64,000 nt of DNA from Mycolicibacter hiberniae (lineage in GTDB: Bacteria; Actinomycetota; Actinomycetes; Mycobacteriales; Mycobacteriaceae), in assembly GCF_010729485.1 (NCBI RefSeq), contig NZ_AP022609.1, positions 2,294,001 to 2,358,000 on the forward strand, in the 5' to 3' direction. Below are positions 1-11,772 of this stretch, one piece after another. A model generated the notes under the pieces. That model was not told where the DNA came from. It worked only from the letters and a program-made list of their open reading frames with translations, and did no database searches. How positions within the stretch are numbered: position 1 is the stretch's first letter; every line of letters begins with the position of its first letter. A program made the translations under genes and the position numbers.

Positions 1-360
1 CCGAACAGGCCGATAGCACTACCGCCGTCACCACCGTGCCCGCCGTCGACGCCATCACCACCGGCACCGCCGGCACCACCGATGCCGAACACCCAGCCAC
101 CGGCACCACCGGAGCCACCGATCCCGCCGATCTCTCCATCACCACCGGCACCACCGGCACCACCGATGCCCAGCAACCAACCACCGGCGCCACCAGCGCC
201 TCCGGCGGCGCCCTCGCCCCCGGCCCCGCCGGCACCACCGTTGCCGAACCACCCCGCCGCGCCACCGGCGCCACCGGCCACACTGTCGACAGTGCTGGAA
301 TAACCGGCACCACCATCACCGAACAACCACCCACCGGCACCACCATCAGGATTCTCCGCA
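1..360 (-). repeat. PGRS glycine-rich repeat tract (first copy)
   Basis: Tandem GGT-GGT-GCC-type codons encode GGAGG/GGDGG units broken by GWLFG and GWLLG motifs. On the plus strand it reads as runs of caccaccgg-like triplets. It is the coding repeat of the partial gene above and continues past base 1. Confidence 0.85.
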
Positions 361-803
361 GTGCCGTCCGCGCCGTCGCCAATCGCATACGAACCCAACA
401 GCTGGTTGACCCAACCGCCGACCTGAAGACCCAGATCGCTGTTGATGAAGTTGTCGACGCCGGTGTGGATCGGGGTGTAGAACCACTCATCGAACAACGC
501 GGTCAAACCCACCGGCGACGCCAACGCCGCCAGCGGCTCGCCCACGCCGTCCAAATTGGCCCACGCGGCATCCCAATGCGCCGGGTCCAAAAACGTCTCC
601 CACGCCGCCGAATCCAACAACGCACCCCAGTCGACGCCGCTGGTCGCCGCGTCCACAAACGGCGAGAACAACTCATCGAACACATCATCAAGATCCGCCC
701 GCGCCGGCACCGCGGGAAGCAGCACCGCAATACCCACTCCGGTGCAGGCCGCGGCGGCGAGCCGCGCCTGGCCGTTGGTCCTCGTGCCGGGCCGCGCGCC
801 CAT
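1..803 (-). CDS. PGRS-repeat secreted protein, C-terminal part beyond the left edge
   Basis: At least 267 codons are visible and the frame is still open at base 1. The ATG at 803 is preceded by a perfect AGGAGG five to six bases upstream. The product starts with a short basic stretch and a hydrophobic segment ending in VPARA, a likely signal peptide of about 36 residues, so it is exported by a signal peptide and has no PE domain. Residues 36-145 resemble the same region of the next gene, and glycine-rich GGAGG-type repeats follow. Bases 1-700 match 2392-3090 at a constant offset of 2391, so this is a tandem paralogue of the gene at 846-3272. It may carry a GH5-like domain beyond the edge, but that cannot be seen. 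Function is unknown. Confidence 0.85.
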   Translation of the reverse strand, partial: MGARPGTRTNGQARLAAAACTGVGIAVLLPAVPARADLDDVFDELFSPFVDAATSGVDWGALLDSAAWETFLDPAHWDAAWANLDGVGEPLAALASPVGLTALFDEWFYTPIHTGVDNFINSDLGLQVGGWVNQLLGSYAIGDGADGTAENPDGGAGGWLFGDGGAGYSSTVDSVAGGAGGAAGWFGNGGAGGAGGEGAAGGAGGAGGWLLGIGGAGGAGGDGEIGGIGGSGGAGGWVFGIGGAGGAGGDGVDGGHGGDGGSAIGLF

Positions 804-845
804 GAAACCTCCTGCGAAAACAGCGAATCGGGTCTGGCGCAGCGG

Positions 846-3272
846 TTATGCCCCGACCCGGGTGACCGTGACGTTGATGGTGGTGGCTCCGGGGTCGGAG
901 GCGATGACCAGCACGGTGGCGTTGGGCGCCGAGACCACTTGGCCGCCGGTGACATTGACCTCATAGCCGTTCGGGTAGATGACCGGCGGCACCGAGATGT
1001 TGGTCTGCGCACCGGCGGCGAAGACGCCCTGACCGTCGGCCATCTGCGTGGAGTAGCTGAGCTGGAACGTGCCGTTGTCGAACGACCACGCGTTGGGAAT
1101 GCCCGACACCGCCTGCGGATACGGCTCGGCGAGCACCTCCAGCTTCGCGGCATCGACATTGTCGCCTGTCGGCGGCAGGTTGGTGTCATAGACCAGCGAC
1201 TCGGCCTCGCGAGACGTGGCGGTGGTGGTGATGTCGTTCATACCGGTGTAGACCCACGTCGCCCAGCCGTATTGGTGCCGGGCGGCCGCATCCACTACCG
1301 CGGTGTGGGCGCCGAGAACGTTGCTGGCCCCGAAGCCGCCGATGTGTGCCGGGATGTTGTGCGCGTCTGGGTAAGTCGCCGCGTTATCGATCGCGATATC
1401 GGCGAACAGGTTGCAGAAGAAGTCGACGCCGAACAGGTCGACCGACGGGCAGAAGTGCTGGAACGAGTAGATGACCTTCTCGTCGTTCACCGTGCCCAAT
1501 TGGGTCTGGACGCCCAAATTGAAGAGCACATTCGGCTGTACGAACACCGGTGTGTAAGGGTCGACCGACCGGATCGCCGCGACCGATTGGTTGTAGAAGG
1601 GGGTTAGCTGCTGAGAGTCGAAGTACGGGCTGCCCAACAGGCTGGAGAGCCATTGCGATCCGGAGTGCGGTTCGGCCACGATACCGAAGGCGGCCACGCC
1701 GGGGTTGTCCTTGAAGTAGTTGGCCACGACCTGCAGCATCTGCGCGTGGTGGGTCTCCAGTCCGACCCCGTCGGGCGCCTTGGCGTTGCCCCAGAACGCA
1801 TCCCATGCGTGGTTCTGCGCCGGGTTGACGAAGTAACTCCAGGGGAAGCCGATGTCGATGTTAGGCAGTCCGCCGGTCTGTACCGCCCACTCCGGCGCCC
1901 CTTCGCCCCCGAACGGGGTGCTGTAGAGGTCCTGGTGCATGTAGATGTTGCTGGAAATGCCGTGCGCGGACAGCGTCTGTACCGTCTGGGCGACCGAGGC
2001 CAGATAGTCATAATCGAAGACCCCGGGCTCGGGTTCCACCGCGGCCCAGATCAGGCCCAGCTGAACGTTGTTGAAGCCGTTGGCGGCCAGGAATTCCGCG
2101 TCGTCGGCGCCGAACCCGTCGACCGACAGCTCATAGGGCGCCACCTTGTTCACGTGGTCCAAACCGTGCAGGATCACCACGCGACCGTCGGCGTCGATCA
2201 GCCAGGAACCCGCTGTCGAGAATCCGCCGGTGCCACCGCTCAGTGGAACACCGGTACCGAACTGGCCGACATCGCCGTGGGTTCCGAGCAACAGCAGGCT
2301 ACCGTTGCCGCCGGTGCCGCCCAGGGCGGGCAACCGGGTGGCAACGCCACCGACGCCGCTGTTGCCGGCATCACCACCATCACCACCACTGCCGAACAGG
2401 CCGATAGCACTACCGCCGTCACCACCGTGCCCACCGTCGACGCCATCACCACCGGAACCACCGGCACCACCGATGCCGAACAGCCAACCCCCGGCACCAC
2501 CTTCACCGCCGACGCCACCCAGCTCGCCATCACCGCCGGCACCACCGGCACCACCGACACCCAGCAGCCAGCCACCGGCGCCACCCGCGCCACCGGCGCC
2601 ACCCGCGCCTCCGGCCCCACCGGCGCCACCGTCGCCGAACCACCCCGCCGCACCGCCGGCACCGCCGGCCACACCCTCGGCAGTGCTGGAATAACCGGCA
2701 CCACCATCACCGAACAACCACCCACCTGCACCGCCGTCAGGGTTGTCGACGGTACCGTCCGCGCCGTCCCCGATCGCATATGAACCCAACAGCTGGTTGA
2801 CCAGCCCACCGACCTGCAGACCCAGATCGCTGTTGATGAAGTTGTCGACGCCGGTGTGGATCGGGGTGTAGAACCACTCATCGAACAACGTGGTCAAACC
2901 GACCGGCGACGCCAACGCCGCCAACGGCTCACCCACACCATCCAGATTGGCCCACGCGGCTTCCCAATGCGCCGAATCGAAGAACGTCTCCCACGCCGCC
3001 GAATCCGACAACGCATCCCAGTCAACGGTGCTCGACGCCGCATCCACAAACGGCGAGAACAGCTGATCGAACACGTCCTCGAGGTCTGCGTGCGCTGCAG
3101 GCGCGGTGGCCAGCGGGAGCATACCGAAGCTCAGGAACGCCCCAATCGCGACATTGGCACCGAGCACCCGCTTGCGGGTGTCTCGCGCGATTCCGCGCGA
3201 ACGGTGCGTGACGGAGGGCTGCGTGTCGGCGCTGCTTCCGGCGCCCCAGAAGGCGTTCTCACCAGTGGTCAT
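846..3272 (-). CDS. Secreted PGRS-repeat protein with C-terminal GH5 (cellulase/endoglycoceramidase-like) domain
   Basis: 808 residues from the ATG at 3272, which lies just before the basic, hydrophobic leader; an upstream in-frame start at 3401 is less likely. Order of parts: signal peptide (hydrophobic core about 37-62, AHA at the end), a conserved acidic and aromatic region (63-170), PGRS repeats (about 175-350), then a (beta/alpha)8-type GH5-like domain (about 360-720) and a small beta-rich tail. GH5 features are the 'AEP' at residues 533-535, where families usually have NEP, and 'GFGASN' near 646, where EFGA(T/S) is usual. The predicted acid/base Glu534 is present, but the expected nucleophile Glu is Gly. 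It is probably a cell-envelope protein. Glycoside hydrolysis is uncertain because of that substitution. Confidence 0.85.
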   Translation of the reverse strand: MTTGENAFWGAGSSADTQPSVTHRSRGIARDTRKRVLGANVAIGAFLSFGMLPLATAPAAHADLEDVFDQLFSPFVDAASSTVDWDALSDSAAWETFFDSAHWEAAWANLDGVGEPLAALASPVGLTTLFDEWFYTPIHTGVDNFINSDLGLQVGGLVNQLLGSYAIGDGADGTVDNPDGGAGGWLFGDGGAGYSSTAEGVAGGAGGAAGWFGDGGAGGAGGAGGAGGAGGAGGWLLGVGGAGGAGGDGELGGVGGEGGAGGWLFGIGGAGGSGGDGVDGGHGGDGGSAIGLFGSGGDGGDAGNSGVGGVATRLPALGGTGGNGSLLLLGTHGDVGQFGTGVPLSGGTGGFSTAGSWLIDADGRVVILHGLDHVNKVAPYELSVDGFGADDAEFLAANGFNNVQLGLIWAAVEPEPGVFDYDYLASVAQTVQTLSAHGISSNIYMHQDLYSTPFGGEGAPEWAVQTGGLPNIDIGFPWSYFVNPAQNHAWDAFWGNAKAPDGVGLETHHAQMLQVVANYFKDNPGVAAFGIVAEPHSGSQWLSSLLGSPYFDSQQLTPFYNQSVAAIRSVDPYTPVFVQPNVLFNLGVQTQLGTVNDEKVIYSFQHFCPSVDLFGVDFFCNLFADIAIDNAATYPDAHNIPAHIGGFGASNVLGAHTAVVDAAARHQYGWATWVYTGMNDITTTATSREAESLVYDTNLPPTGDNVDAAKLEVLAEPYPQAVSGIPNAWSFDNGTFQLSYSTQMADGQGVFAAGAQTNISVPPVIYPNGYEVNVTGGQVVSAPNATVLVIASDPGATTINVTVTRVGA
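2230..2750 (-). repeat. PGRS glycine-rich repeat tract (second copy)
   Basis: Coding GGAGG/GGDGG repeats inside the GH5-fusion gene. The 3' half matches bases 1-360 almost base for base at an offset of 2391. PGRS tracts of this kind are characteristic of mycobacteria. Confidence 0.85.
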
Positions 3273-3416
3273 CGTGTCCCCGCTCTTCCCGATCCGAGAA
3301 AGCTGACGGGTTCGCGTCAGCAGGCCCTCACCCAACCAACGAACTGCAACATCATGTCGCACTTCGATTTGGAGGCTGCCACACTTCGATGACGCTGTCA
3401 ATAAGCTGAGAGTAGG

Positions 3417-5501
<2,085 letters not shown>

Positions 5502-5525
5502 TTATCTGCTGGCTACCCTGGCGGC

Positions 5526-5921
5526 ATGCCACACCCGATCATGTTCGCCGACGATGACCCCGGCCTGGCAGAGCTGCGCGGCATCGCGCTGGGCTTTCCC
5601 GAAGCGTTCGAGAAGGTCTCCTGGGGCCGCCCGGTGTTCTGCGCGCCCAAGATGTTCGCGATCTACGGGGGCTCCAGCAAGACCACCGGCACGGTCCTGG
5701 CTTATCCGCACGCGCTGCTGGTCAAGATCGACGAGTCGGAGCGGCGGGCGCTGGAGCAGGACGGGCGGTTCTTCTTTCCGATGTACCTGGGTCCGTTCGG
5801 CTGGCTGGGACTGGATCTCGACGCCGCCGCGGTGGATTGGGACGAAGTCCGCGAACTGGTCGACGCCTCGTTTCGGCTGACCGCGCCGCAACGATTGATC
5901 CGGTGTCTGGACGTGCCCTGA
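5526..5921 (+). CDS. MmcQ/YjbR-family protein
   Basis: 131 residues from ATG 5526. The fold is suggested by the N-terminal ALGFPEAFEKVSWGRPVFC stretch, the central VKIDESE and the C-terminal DWDEVRELVDASFRL helix, all typical of the MmcQ/YjbR (DUF419-type) family, which resembles single-domain DNA-binding or CyaY-like folds. No enzymatic motif is visible and the family's biochemical role is not established. It is divergent from ligA with a very short gap. A longer in-frame reading upstream would run back into ligA and is rejected. Confidence 0.8.
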   Translation: MPHPIMFADDDPGLAELRGIALGFPEAFEKVSWGRPVFCAPKMFAIYGGSSKTTGTVLAYPHALLVKIDESERRALEQDGRFFFPMYLGPFGWLGLDLDAAAVDWDEVRELVDASFRLTAPQRLIRCLDVP

Positions 5922-5957
5922 CCGCGGCATGCGCCCAGCCGTTCGGGCCGGACGTTG

Positions 5958-6971
5958 CTACAGAGCCTCCGGGTCGTCGTGCAGCGCCTCGCCCGCCTTG
6001 CGCACCAGCCCGACCGCGGTGCGCGCCCACGCCGCGCTGGCGCCGGCCAGACCGCAGACCGGGCTGATCCCGACCCGCTCGGCCAGTATCGAGCGGCCGA
6101 ATCCGACCCGGTCGGTGATCGCGGCCACCGCCGACGCCAGTTCCTCCACGGCGGGCAGTCGCGCCGGGGCGAGCCCGGGCACCATCCCCATGACCACCGT
6201 GCGGCCGGAGTCGATGAATGCGCCGATCTGGTCGTAGTCACCGGATTCCAGTGCTGTGCAGTCCAGCGCCAGCGCCGTAATCGCGCTGCGCTGCAACACA
6301 TTCCATGCAAGATCGGATGCGCAACTGTGCACCAGCACCTCCGCTTTCAGGGCTTCTGCGCAGCCGTCGAGCAGCGCGGTGGCCACCGCTTCCTCGATGG
6401 CGGGCACCGAGCTCAGCGCGGTGACCCCGGCCAGCCGGCCGGCGACCGCTGCGGACAGGGAAGGCTCATCGAGCTGGACGAATACCTCGGTGTCGAGCCG
6501 GCGGACCAGCTCTGCCCGGTGCACCGCCAGACCCTCGGCCAGCGATGCGGCCAAGTCCCGCACCGCGCCGGGATCGGTGACCGCGCGGTGCCCGTTGGCC
6601 AGCTCCAGCTGCGCCGCCAGGGTCAGGGGACCCGCTGCCTGGACCTTGACGGGGTGCCCGCTGCCGCGCAGCCCGGCGAGCTCCCAGGCCTCTTCGAGGG
6701 CGTCGATGTCCTCTCCCAGCAGGCTCACCGCACGCCGGCTCGCCGCGCCGGGGCGCGCCACCAGCCGATAGCCGCGGGGCGCGGTGTCCAAAGCGATGTC
6801 GATCAGCAGCGCGCCGGTCCGGCCGATCAAATCGGCACCGACGCCGCGTTCCGGCAGCTCGACCAGGTGGGCCAGGCCGCCGCCCAACTCCCCGACCACC
6901 ACCTCGGCCGCAGCGCGCGCCGAGGTGCCCGGCCACGACCCCAGTCCGGTACCGGTGGCGAAAGCACTCAC
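5958..6971 (-). CDS. MetE C-terminal-like (cobalamin-independent methionine synthase-related) protein, Rv3015c-like
   Basis: 337 residues from the GTG at 6971, just before AFATGTGLGSWPG; an upstream start at 7007 would add 12 residues. The protein resembles the zinc-binding catalytic half of MetE: FVQLDEPSL, a His-x-Cys pair (VHSC) and a later Cys (PVCGLAGA) stand where MetE has its zinc ligands. It is far shorter than MetE (about 750 residues) and lacks the N-terminal half, so it may be a folate-independent methyltransferase or have drifted in function. It is divergent from the lipoprotein gene with a 56-bp gap that must hold both promoters. Confidence 0.82.
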   Translation of the reverse strand: MSAFATGTGLGSWPGTSARAAAEVVVGELGGGLAHLVELPERGVGADLIGRTGALLIDIALDTAPRGYRLVARPGAASRRAVSLLGEDIDALEEAWELAGLRGSGHPVKVQAAGPLTLAAQLELANGHRAVTDPGAVRDLAASLAEGLAVHRAELVRRLDTEVFVQLDEPSLSAAVAGRLAGVTALSSVPAIEEAVATALLDGCAEALKAEVLVHSCASDLAWNVLQRSAITALALDCTALESGDYDQIGAFIDSGRTVVMGMVPGLAPARLPAVEELASAVAAITDRVGFGRSILAERVGISPVCGLAGASAAWARTAVGLVRKAGEALHDDPEAL

Positions 6972-7027
6972 TGGGCCACCGTATTGAAGTGCCGTGGCCC
7001 GGTCCACGGCGGGCTAGCCTTGACGGG

Positions 7028-7657
7028 GTGAAGACCTCGCGGTGGTTGCCGTTGTGCGCCGTTGCCGCCGTGCTGGTCGGCTGTACCCGGCTGGTGACCG
7101 GGACGGCGCTACCCCCGCTGGCCTTGCCGACGGTCGACGGCTCGGTGGACCTGAACCGGATCCTGCTCGACACGCCCCGGATCAGAGCACTCGTCGGCGT
7201 CGACGAGCAACTGACGGTCATCCCCACCATGGATTCGCGCACCCCGACCGACCTCGAGGGATTCGCCGAGTCCCTGCCTCCGCCGTGCCGGTTCATCTTC
7301 AACGAGACCAAGGTGTTCGGGCCCGCGCCGACCCGCTTCCACAAGACCACCTACCAATATCCGCCCCGGGCCGCGCTGCTCTCCGAGGGCGCGGCCGTCT
7401 ACCCCGACGCCGAATCGGCCCGTCACGCTCTCGACGATCTGGTCGCCACGGTCGCCGAGTGCGCCGACAGTTCGGCCGGGCCGGGTTTGGTCAGAAACTG
7501 GGAAACCGACGGGCAGACCCTGCGAACCGGCGCCGGAGACTGCGGTCGGACTTACCGGATCAAGTCGGTGGTCTTGTTGGAGGTCACCTACTGCGGCTTT
7601 ACGGAGTCCGACGCCGAACTGGTGGTGACGAACATGGCCTCCGGCATCCCGGGCTGA
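7028..7657 (+). CDS. lpqA: Lipoprotein LpqA-like, PknH-type sensor-domain protein
   Basis: 209 residues from GTG 7028. The leader KTSRWLPLCAVAAVLVGC ends in a lipobox (LVGC), so the mature protein is probably lipidated on the outer face of the membrane. Four conserved cysteines (PPPC, AECA, GDCGR, TYCGF) fit the two disulfides of the extracellular sensor domain first described for the kinase PknH, here without a kinase. The ligand is unknown. Its position beside the MetE-like gene matches lpqA of M. tuberculosis (recalled synteny). A strong palindrome directly downstream separates it from convergent mnmA. Confidence 0.8.
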   Translation: MKTSRWLPLCAVAAVLVGCTRLVTGTALPPLALPTVDGSVDLNRILLDTPRIRALVGVDEQLTVIPTMDSRTPTDLEGFAESLPPPCRFIFNETKVFGPAPTRFHKTTYQYPPRAALLSEGAAVYPDAESARHALDDLVATVAECADSSAGPGLVRNWETDGQTLRTGAGDCGRTYRIKSVVLLEVTYCGFTESDAELVVTNMASGIPG

Positions 7658-7662
7658 CCGCG

Positions 7663-7681
7663 CCGGCGTGCGCCACGCCGG
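7663..7681. terminator. Bidirectional terminator-like palindrome between lpqA and mnmA
   Basis: Perfect 8-bp arms (CCGGCGTG/CACGCCGG) around a 3-base CGC loop sit between the two convergent stop codons at 7657 and 7692. No T-run follows, as is common for mycobacterial terminators. Confidence 0.6.
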
Positions 7682-7691
7682 ACCCCTGGTG

Positions 7692-8768
7692 CTATCCGCT
7701 GGTATCGGTGATGGTGGCGCTGGCGATCACCTCGTCGCCCGCGGGGTCTGGGCGATAGCAGGCCAGCGTCTGGCCGCGCGCGACACCACGTAGCGGCTCG
7801 CGCAGCCGCACCCGCAGGTCGTCGCCGACCAGTTCGGCGACCGCGCCGACGGCGGCGCCGTGGGAGCGCACCTGTACCTCGCATTCGACGGGGCCGTGCC
7901 ACGGCTTGCCCGCGGTGAACACCGGCGCCCGGCCGGTCAACTCCACCACGTCCAGATCTGCGGCAGACCCCACGGTGACGGTTCCGGTCGCGGCGTCGAT
8001 GCCGGTCACGTAGCGCGGCAGGCCGTCCGGCCCCGGCCCGGCGATGCCCAGGCCCTTGCGCTGGCCGATGGTGAAGCCGTGCACGCCGTCGTGTTCGGCC
8101 AGCACCGATCCCCGGGTGTCCACCACCGCGCCGGGCCGCACGCCGATGTGGCCGCCCAGGAAGGTGCGGGTGTCGCCGGTCGGAATGAAGCAGATGTCAT
8201 GGCTGTCGGGCTTGCTCGCCACCGCCAGTCCGCGTTCGGCGGCTTCGGCCCGAATCTGCGGCTTGGGAGTGTCCCCGATGGGAAAGGCCGCGTGCCGGAG
8301 TTGTTCGGCGCTCAGCACCGCCAGCACATAAGACTGGTCCTTGTCGGGGTCCACCGCGCGCCGCAGCCGACCGTTGTCCAGCCGGGCGTAGTGACCGGTG
8401 GCCACCATGTCGAAACCGAGCGCGAGCGCTCGGGCGGCCACCGCGGAGAACTTGATCTTCTCGTTGCATCGCACGCAGGGGTTGGGGGTCTCGCCGCGGG
8501 CGTAGGAGTCGACGAAGTCGTCGATCACCTCGTCTTGGAACTGTTCGGAGAAATCCCATACATAGAACGGGATTCCCAGGACGTCGGCGACCCTGCGGGC
8601 GTCGTCGGAGTCTTCGCGCGAGCAGCAGCCTCGGGAACCTGTGCGCAGGGTGCCGGGGTTGCGCGACAGGGCCAGATGCACGCCGACCACCTCATGCCCG
8701 GCATCGACCATGCGCGCCGCCGCCACCGAGGAGTCCACGCCGCCGCTCATCGCGGCGACCACTTTCAT
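7692..8768 (-). CDS. mnmA: tRNA-specific 2-thiouridylase MnmA
   Basis: 358 residues from ATG 8768. It thiolates U34 of Lys, Glu and Gln tRNAs using ATP and sulfur relayed from a cysteine desulfurase. The PP-loop [10 protein letters not shown] (residues 8-17), the [12 protein letters not shown] motif with one catalytic Cys and the [11 protein letters not shown] motif with the second are all present, followed by the C-terminal beta domain. The start overlaps the stop of iscS by 4 nt (ATGA), so the two are translationally coupled, which fits sulfur transfer between the products. An upstream extension would overlap iscS heavily and is rejected. Confidence 0.96.
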   Translation of the reverse strand: MKVVAAMSGGVDSSVAAARMVDAGHEVVGVHLALSRNPGTLRTGSRGCCSREDSDDARRVADVLGIPFYVWDFSEQFQDEVIDDFVDSYARGETPNPCVRCNEKIKFSAVAARALALGFDMVATGHYARLDNGRLRRAVDPDKDQSYVLAVLSAEQLRHAAFPIGDTPKPQIRAEAAERGLAVASKPDSHDICFIPTGDTRTFLGGHIGVRPGAVVDTRGSVLAEHDGVHGFTIGQRKGLGIAGPGPDGLPRYVTGIDAATGTVTVGSAADLDVVELTGRAPVFTAGKPWHGPVECEVQVRSHGAAVGAVAELVGDDLRVRLREPLRGVARGQTLACYRPDPAGDEVIASATITDTSG

Positions 8769-9949
8769 CGTGGCGCTCCGCTGGCCGCGAGCATCGCCTG
8801 GCGGGCCCGCTCCACCGCGCCCGGCAGCACCTGCAGCACGGCGTCCACATCGCCGTCGACGCTGGTGTGCCCCAGCGACAGTCGCAGCGATCCGCGGGCG
8901 GCCACCGGGTCGGCGCCCATAGCGGTCAGCACGTGCGACGGCTGCGGGACTCCCGCGGTGCACGCCGATCCGGTGGAGCATTCGATGCCGTTGGCGTCCA
9001 GCAACATCAGCAGGGAGTCTCCTTCGCAGCCGGCGAAGGTGAAGTGCGCGTTGCCGGGCAGTCGCTGGGTCCGGGACCCGTTGAGGCGGGTGTTGTCGAT
9101 GCGGGCGAGCACCCCGTCGATGAGCCGATCACGCAACGCGGCAAGCCGCACCGCGGTGGTCTCCAGCGAGCCGACGGCCACCTCGAGCGCCGCCGTCATG
9201 CCTACCGCTCCGGCGACATCGGGCGTGCCGGAACGGATGTCGCGTTCCTGTCCCCCGCCGTGTGTCAACGGGACGCAGCTCACGTCACGACGGATCAGCA
9301 ATGCGCCGGTCCCACACGGTCCGCCGAACTTGTGGGCCGTCAGGCTCAGGGCGGCCAAGCCGCTGGCACCGAAATCGACCGGAAGCTGCCCGACGGCCTG
9401 CACCGCGTCGGAGTGCATCGGCACTCCGAACTCGCCTGCGACCGATGCCAGTTCGGCGATCGGCAGCACCGTTCCGACTTCGTTGTTGGCCCACATCACC
9501 GATACCAGGGCGACGTCGTCGGCCCCACCGGCGGCCAGTTCGGCGCGCAGCGCATCCGGCGACACCGACCCGTCGGGCTCAGTGGGCAAGCAGGTGATCT
9601 CGGCGCCTTCGTGCTCGGCGAGCCACCCGACCGAATCCAGCACCGCGTGATGCTCCACCTCGGTGGTGATGATGCGGCGCCGACGGGCGTCGGCATCGCG
9701 TCGGGCCCAGTAGATGCCCTTGACGGCCAGGTTGTCGCCGTCGGTGCCGCCGCCGGTGAACACCACCTCCGACGGGCGTGCGCCCAGCCGTGCGGCGACC
9801 GATTCGCGGGACTCCTCCATCCGGCGTCGCGCTGCGCGGCCCGCCGCGTGCAGCGAGGAGGCGTTGCCCACCGTTGCCAGCGCAGCCGTCATCGCCTCGA
9901 TGGCTTGCGGATGCATCGGGGTGGTGGCGGCGTGATCCAGATAGACCAT
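8765..9949 (-). CDS. iscS: Cysteine desulfurase IscS
   Basis: 394 residues from ATG 9949. It is a PLP enzyme converting cysteine to alanine and an enzyme-bound persulfide for tRNA thiolation and Fe-S assembly. Visible residues: YLDHAATTP at the N-terminus, the ring-stacking His101 (VEHHAV), the Schiff-base lysine K207 (TAHKFGG) and the persulfide-carrying C330 (STGSACTAG). Group I architecture without a long insertion. It is upstream of and overlaps mnmA. It is probably co-transcribed from a promoter in the 60-bp gap after the acyltransferase gene at 10012-10827. Confidence 0.95.
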   Translation of the reverse strand: MVYLDHAATTPMHPQAIEAMTAALATVGNASSLHAAGRAARRRMEESRESVAARLGARPSEVVFTGGGTDGDNLAVKGIYWARRDADARRRRIITTEVEHHAVLDSVGWLAEHEGAEITCLPTEPDGSVSPDALRAELAAGGADDVALVSVMWANNEVGTVLPIAELASVAGEFGVPMHSDAVQAVGQLPVDFGASGLAALSLTAHKFGGPCGTGALLIRRDVSCVPLTHGGGQERDIRSGTPDVAGAVGMTAALEVAVGSLETTAVRLAALRDRLIDGVLARIDNTRLNGSRTQRLPGNAHFTFAGCEGDSLLMLLDANGIECSTGSACTAGVPQPSHVLTAMGADPVAARGSLRLSLGHTSVDGDVDAVLQVLPGAVERARQAMLAASGAPR

Positions 9950-10011
9950 GACCTGGCCAGGATACCGGGCACCAGCAGCCGGCCCGGCGCTGCGGCGGGC
10001 GGCTGTGCCGT

Positions 10012-10827
10012 TCAGCACACGATGCGGGTTCGCCGGGGTTGCCGCACCGGCCAGTCCACCGCCGCCTGGCAACGGCCGGCCAGCTCACGCCGGTCGGTGC
10101 CCGGCAGTTGCAGGGCGGCCACGTGCACGCGGGCGACGGTGCGTCGTGCGGTGATCAACCGGCGCATCGAGGCCAGCAGGGTGTCGTCGCCGACGAAGGC
10201 CGGCACACTCGACGGCGAGCCGTCGCGATGGTGGTAGCTCAGCTGCAGGGGCTGTACGGGCCGGGCCGCGTCCACGGCGGCCTGGAACATCGCCGGATAG
10301 AACCGGCCGTGGGAGCGCCCACACCAGGTGGTGCCCTCGGGGAAGGCCACCACCGTGCGCCCGGCGCGCAGCCGGGCCGCCACCGCGGCGACCGCCACCG
10401 GTAACCGGCGCAGGTTGTCGCGCTCGATGGGGATGATTCGCATCAGCTGTGCCAGCGTCCCGATTCCGAGCCAGCCGATCAGGTCGGCGCGCGCGACGAA
10501 GTTCCCCGGCGACACCGCACCGATCACGAACACGTCCAGCCAGGACACGTGCGGGCTGACCACCAATATCCCGCGCAGGTTGCGTACCGGCCCACCGGTC
10601 GTGGTCACCCGCACCCCGAAGCAGCGCAACATCAACCGGCAGCAGCCCCGCTGCAGCCGGGCGCGCCCGGGGACCGGCAGCGCGGCCAGCGGCAGCAGTG
10701 GCACCAGCAGCACCGCCAGCACCAGCCGCAGGGCCACCACCGCCCGTGCTCGCCGCTCGCCCCCGCGGATGCAGCGCGGCGTGCAGACCGCCTGGGGAGC
10801 CCAGGCGTTTCCGGCCGGCCCGTTCAC
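10012..10827 (-). CDS. 1-acyl-sn-glycerol-3-phosphate-type acyltransferase (PlsC/OlsA-like)
   Basis: 271 residues. A PlsC-family membrane acyltransferase: a hydrophobic N-terminal segment (about 30-52), the catalytic H93-x4-D98 motif (HVSWLD) and the substrate-binding FPEGT at 162-166. It transfers an acyl chain from acyl-ACP or acyl-CoA to a lyso-lipid. Its GTG start overlaps the TGA of the upstream GNAT-family gene by 4 nt, so both products are made together. That pairing of an N-acyltransferase-like gene with a PlsC gene looks like OlsB/OlsA of ornithine-lipid synthesis, which is an inference. Rv3026c-like by position. Confidence 0.85.
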   Translation of the reverse strand: MNGPAGNAWAPQAVCTPRCIRGGERRARAVVALRLVLAVLLVPLLPLAALPVPGRARLQRGCCRLMLRCFGVRVTTTGGPVRNLRGILVVSPHVSWLDVFVIGAVSPGNFVARADLIGWLGIGTLAQLMRIIPIERDNLRRLPVAVAAVAARLRAGRTVVAFPEGTTWCGRSHGRFYPAMFQAAVDAARPVQPLQLSYHHRDGSPSSVPAFVGDDTLLASMRRLITARRTVARVHVAALQLPGTDRRELAGRCQAAVDWPVRQPRRTRIVC

Positions 10828-11699
10828 GCCGGGACGGCCGTGTCGGCCCCGGCCGGCGTCCCGGACATCACCGCTGCGGCGGACACCGACCTCAGCCGCC
10901 GCAGGTAGCGGATGTCGGCGTCGGTGCGGCGCAGCAGGGCCGGGAAGTCACCGACCCCGAAGGCCGGGTCGTGGGCCGGCTCACCGCAGATGCGCGCCCC
11001 CAGGCGCAGGTAGCCGCGCAGCAGCGGGGGCAGGGTCGGGCGCGCCGGCGGCGCGATCTCGTCGAGGCTGTTGCCGTCGACCGTCACCGGCCGATACGGG
11101 GTGAGCTGGTAGGGACAGGCGCGCCGCCGCCGGACGACGTCGCGCACACCGCGTATCTGAGATCCGGGGGCACCCTCGCCGCGCACCGGAACCGAGACGC
11201 AGCCGGTGATGTAGTCGTACTGGTAGCGGTCCAGGTAGGCCAGGATCCCGGCCCACATCAGCAGCACCACCGCGCCGCTGCGATGGCCCGGCCGGACTAC
11301 GGCGCGCCCCATCTCGACCAGACCGGGACGTAGCGGATCCAGCGCTGAAATGTCGAATTCCATTGCGCTGTACAGGCCTCCAGCGGCGATTGCCCGGGTG
11401 GGCGGAAGCATCCGATAGCAGCCCACGAGCTCACCGGAATCATCGTCGCGTACCAGCAGGTGGTCGCAGTGCTCATCGAAGCGGTCGGCGTCGCGGCCGG
11501 GGTGGGGCTGCCCGGAATCGCTCAGACAGAAGCCGGGCTCGGTGCTGAACACCTCGTAGCGCAGCCGCTGCGCGGCGTCGATCATGTCGGGATCGGTGGA
11601 CACCAGCAGCGAGTAACGCGGGCTTTTGGTACCAGAGGAAGGGGAATCGGTTGCGGGTTGGGGGGCGATGAGAACAGAACCAGTGCTCACACCGAGCAC
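10824..11699 (-). CDS. GNAT-family acyltransferase (hemolysin/OlsB-like), Rv3027c-like
   Basis: 291 residues, GTG start. The pattern LRYEVFSTEPGF, DHLLVRDD, GELVGCYRMLPP, LVEMGRAVVRPGHR is that of the OlsB/hemolysin-like branch of the GNAT superfamily, whose best-known members N-acylate ornithine from a 3-hydroxyacyl-ACP. The acceptor here is not known. It overlaps the PlsC-like gene by a GTGA junction. The C-terminal 80 residues are arginine-rich. The first 20-30 residues are low complexity, so a slightly later start is possible. Confidence 0.75.
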   Translation of the reverse strand: MLGVSTGSVLIAPQPATDSPSSGTKSPRYSLLVSTDPDMIDAAQRLRYEVFSTEPGFCLSDSGQPHPGRDADRFDEHCDHLLVRDDDSGELVGCYRMLPPTRAIAAGGLYSAMEFDISALDPLRPGLVEMGRAVVRPGHRSGAVVLLMWAGILAYLDRYQYDYITGCVSVPVRGEGAPGSQIRGVRDVVRRRRACPYQLTPYRPVTVDGNSLDEIAPPARPTLPPLLRGYLRLGARICGEPAHDPAFGVGDFPALLRRTDADIRYLRRLRSVSAAAVMSGTPAGADTAVPA

Positions 11700-11772
11700 G
11701 GTCGCCTAGCCAAGCTGCGACCAGGCAATCACCGCATGACATCTCGGTGCACCCTTGGTGACGAATTGTGCG

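Noticed and set aside
1..360. CRISPR-like short repeats
   Set aside because: The repeats are codon-phase glycine triplets of a PGRS protein with no constant repeat/spacer alternation.
36..1607. Long plus-strand reading frame opposite the two PGRS genes
   Set aside because: Thr/Pro-rich and Arg/Gly-rich shadow of the PGRS and GH5 coding strands; the minus-strand frames have signal peptides, ribosome site and a domain.
11700..11722. GGTCGC/GCGACC inverted repeat as a terminator after the SDR gene
   Set aside because: Only 6-bp arms with an 11-base loop and no T-run; too weak to call in this GC-rich DNA.
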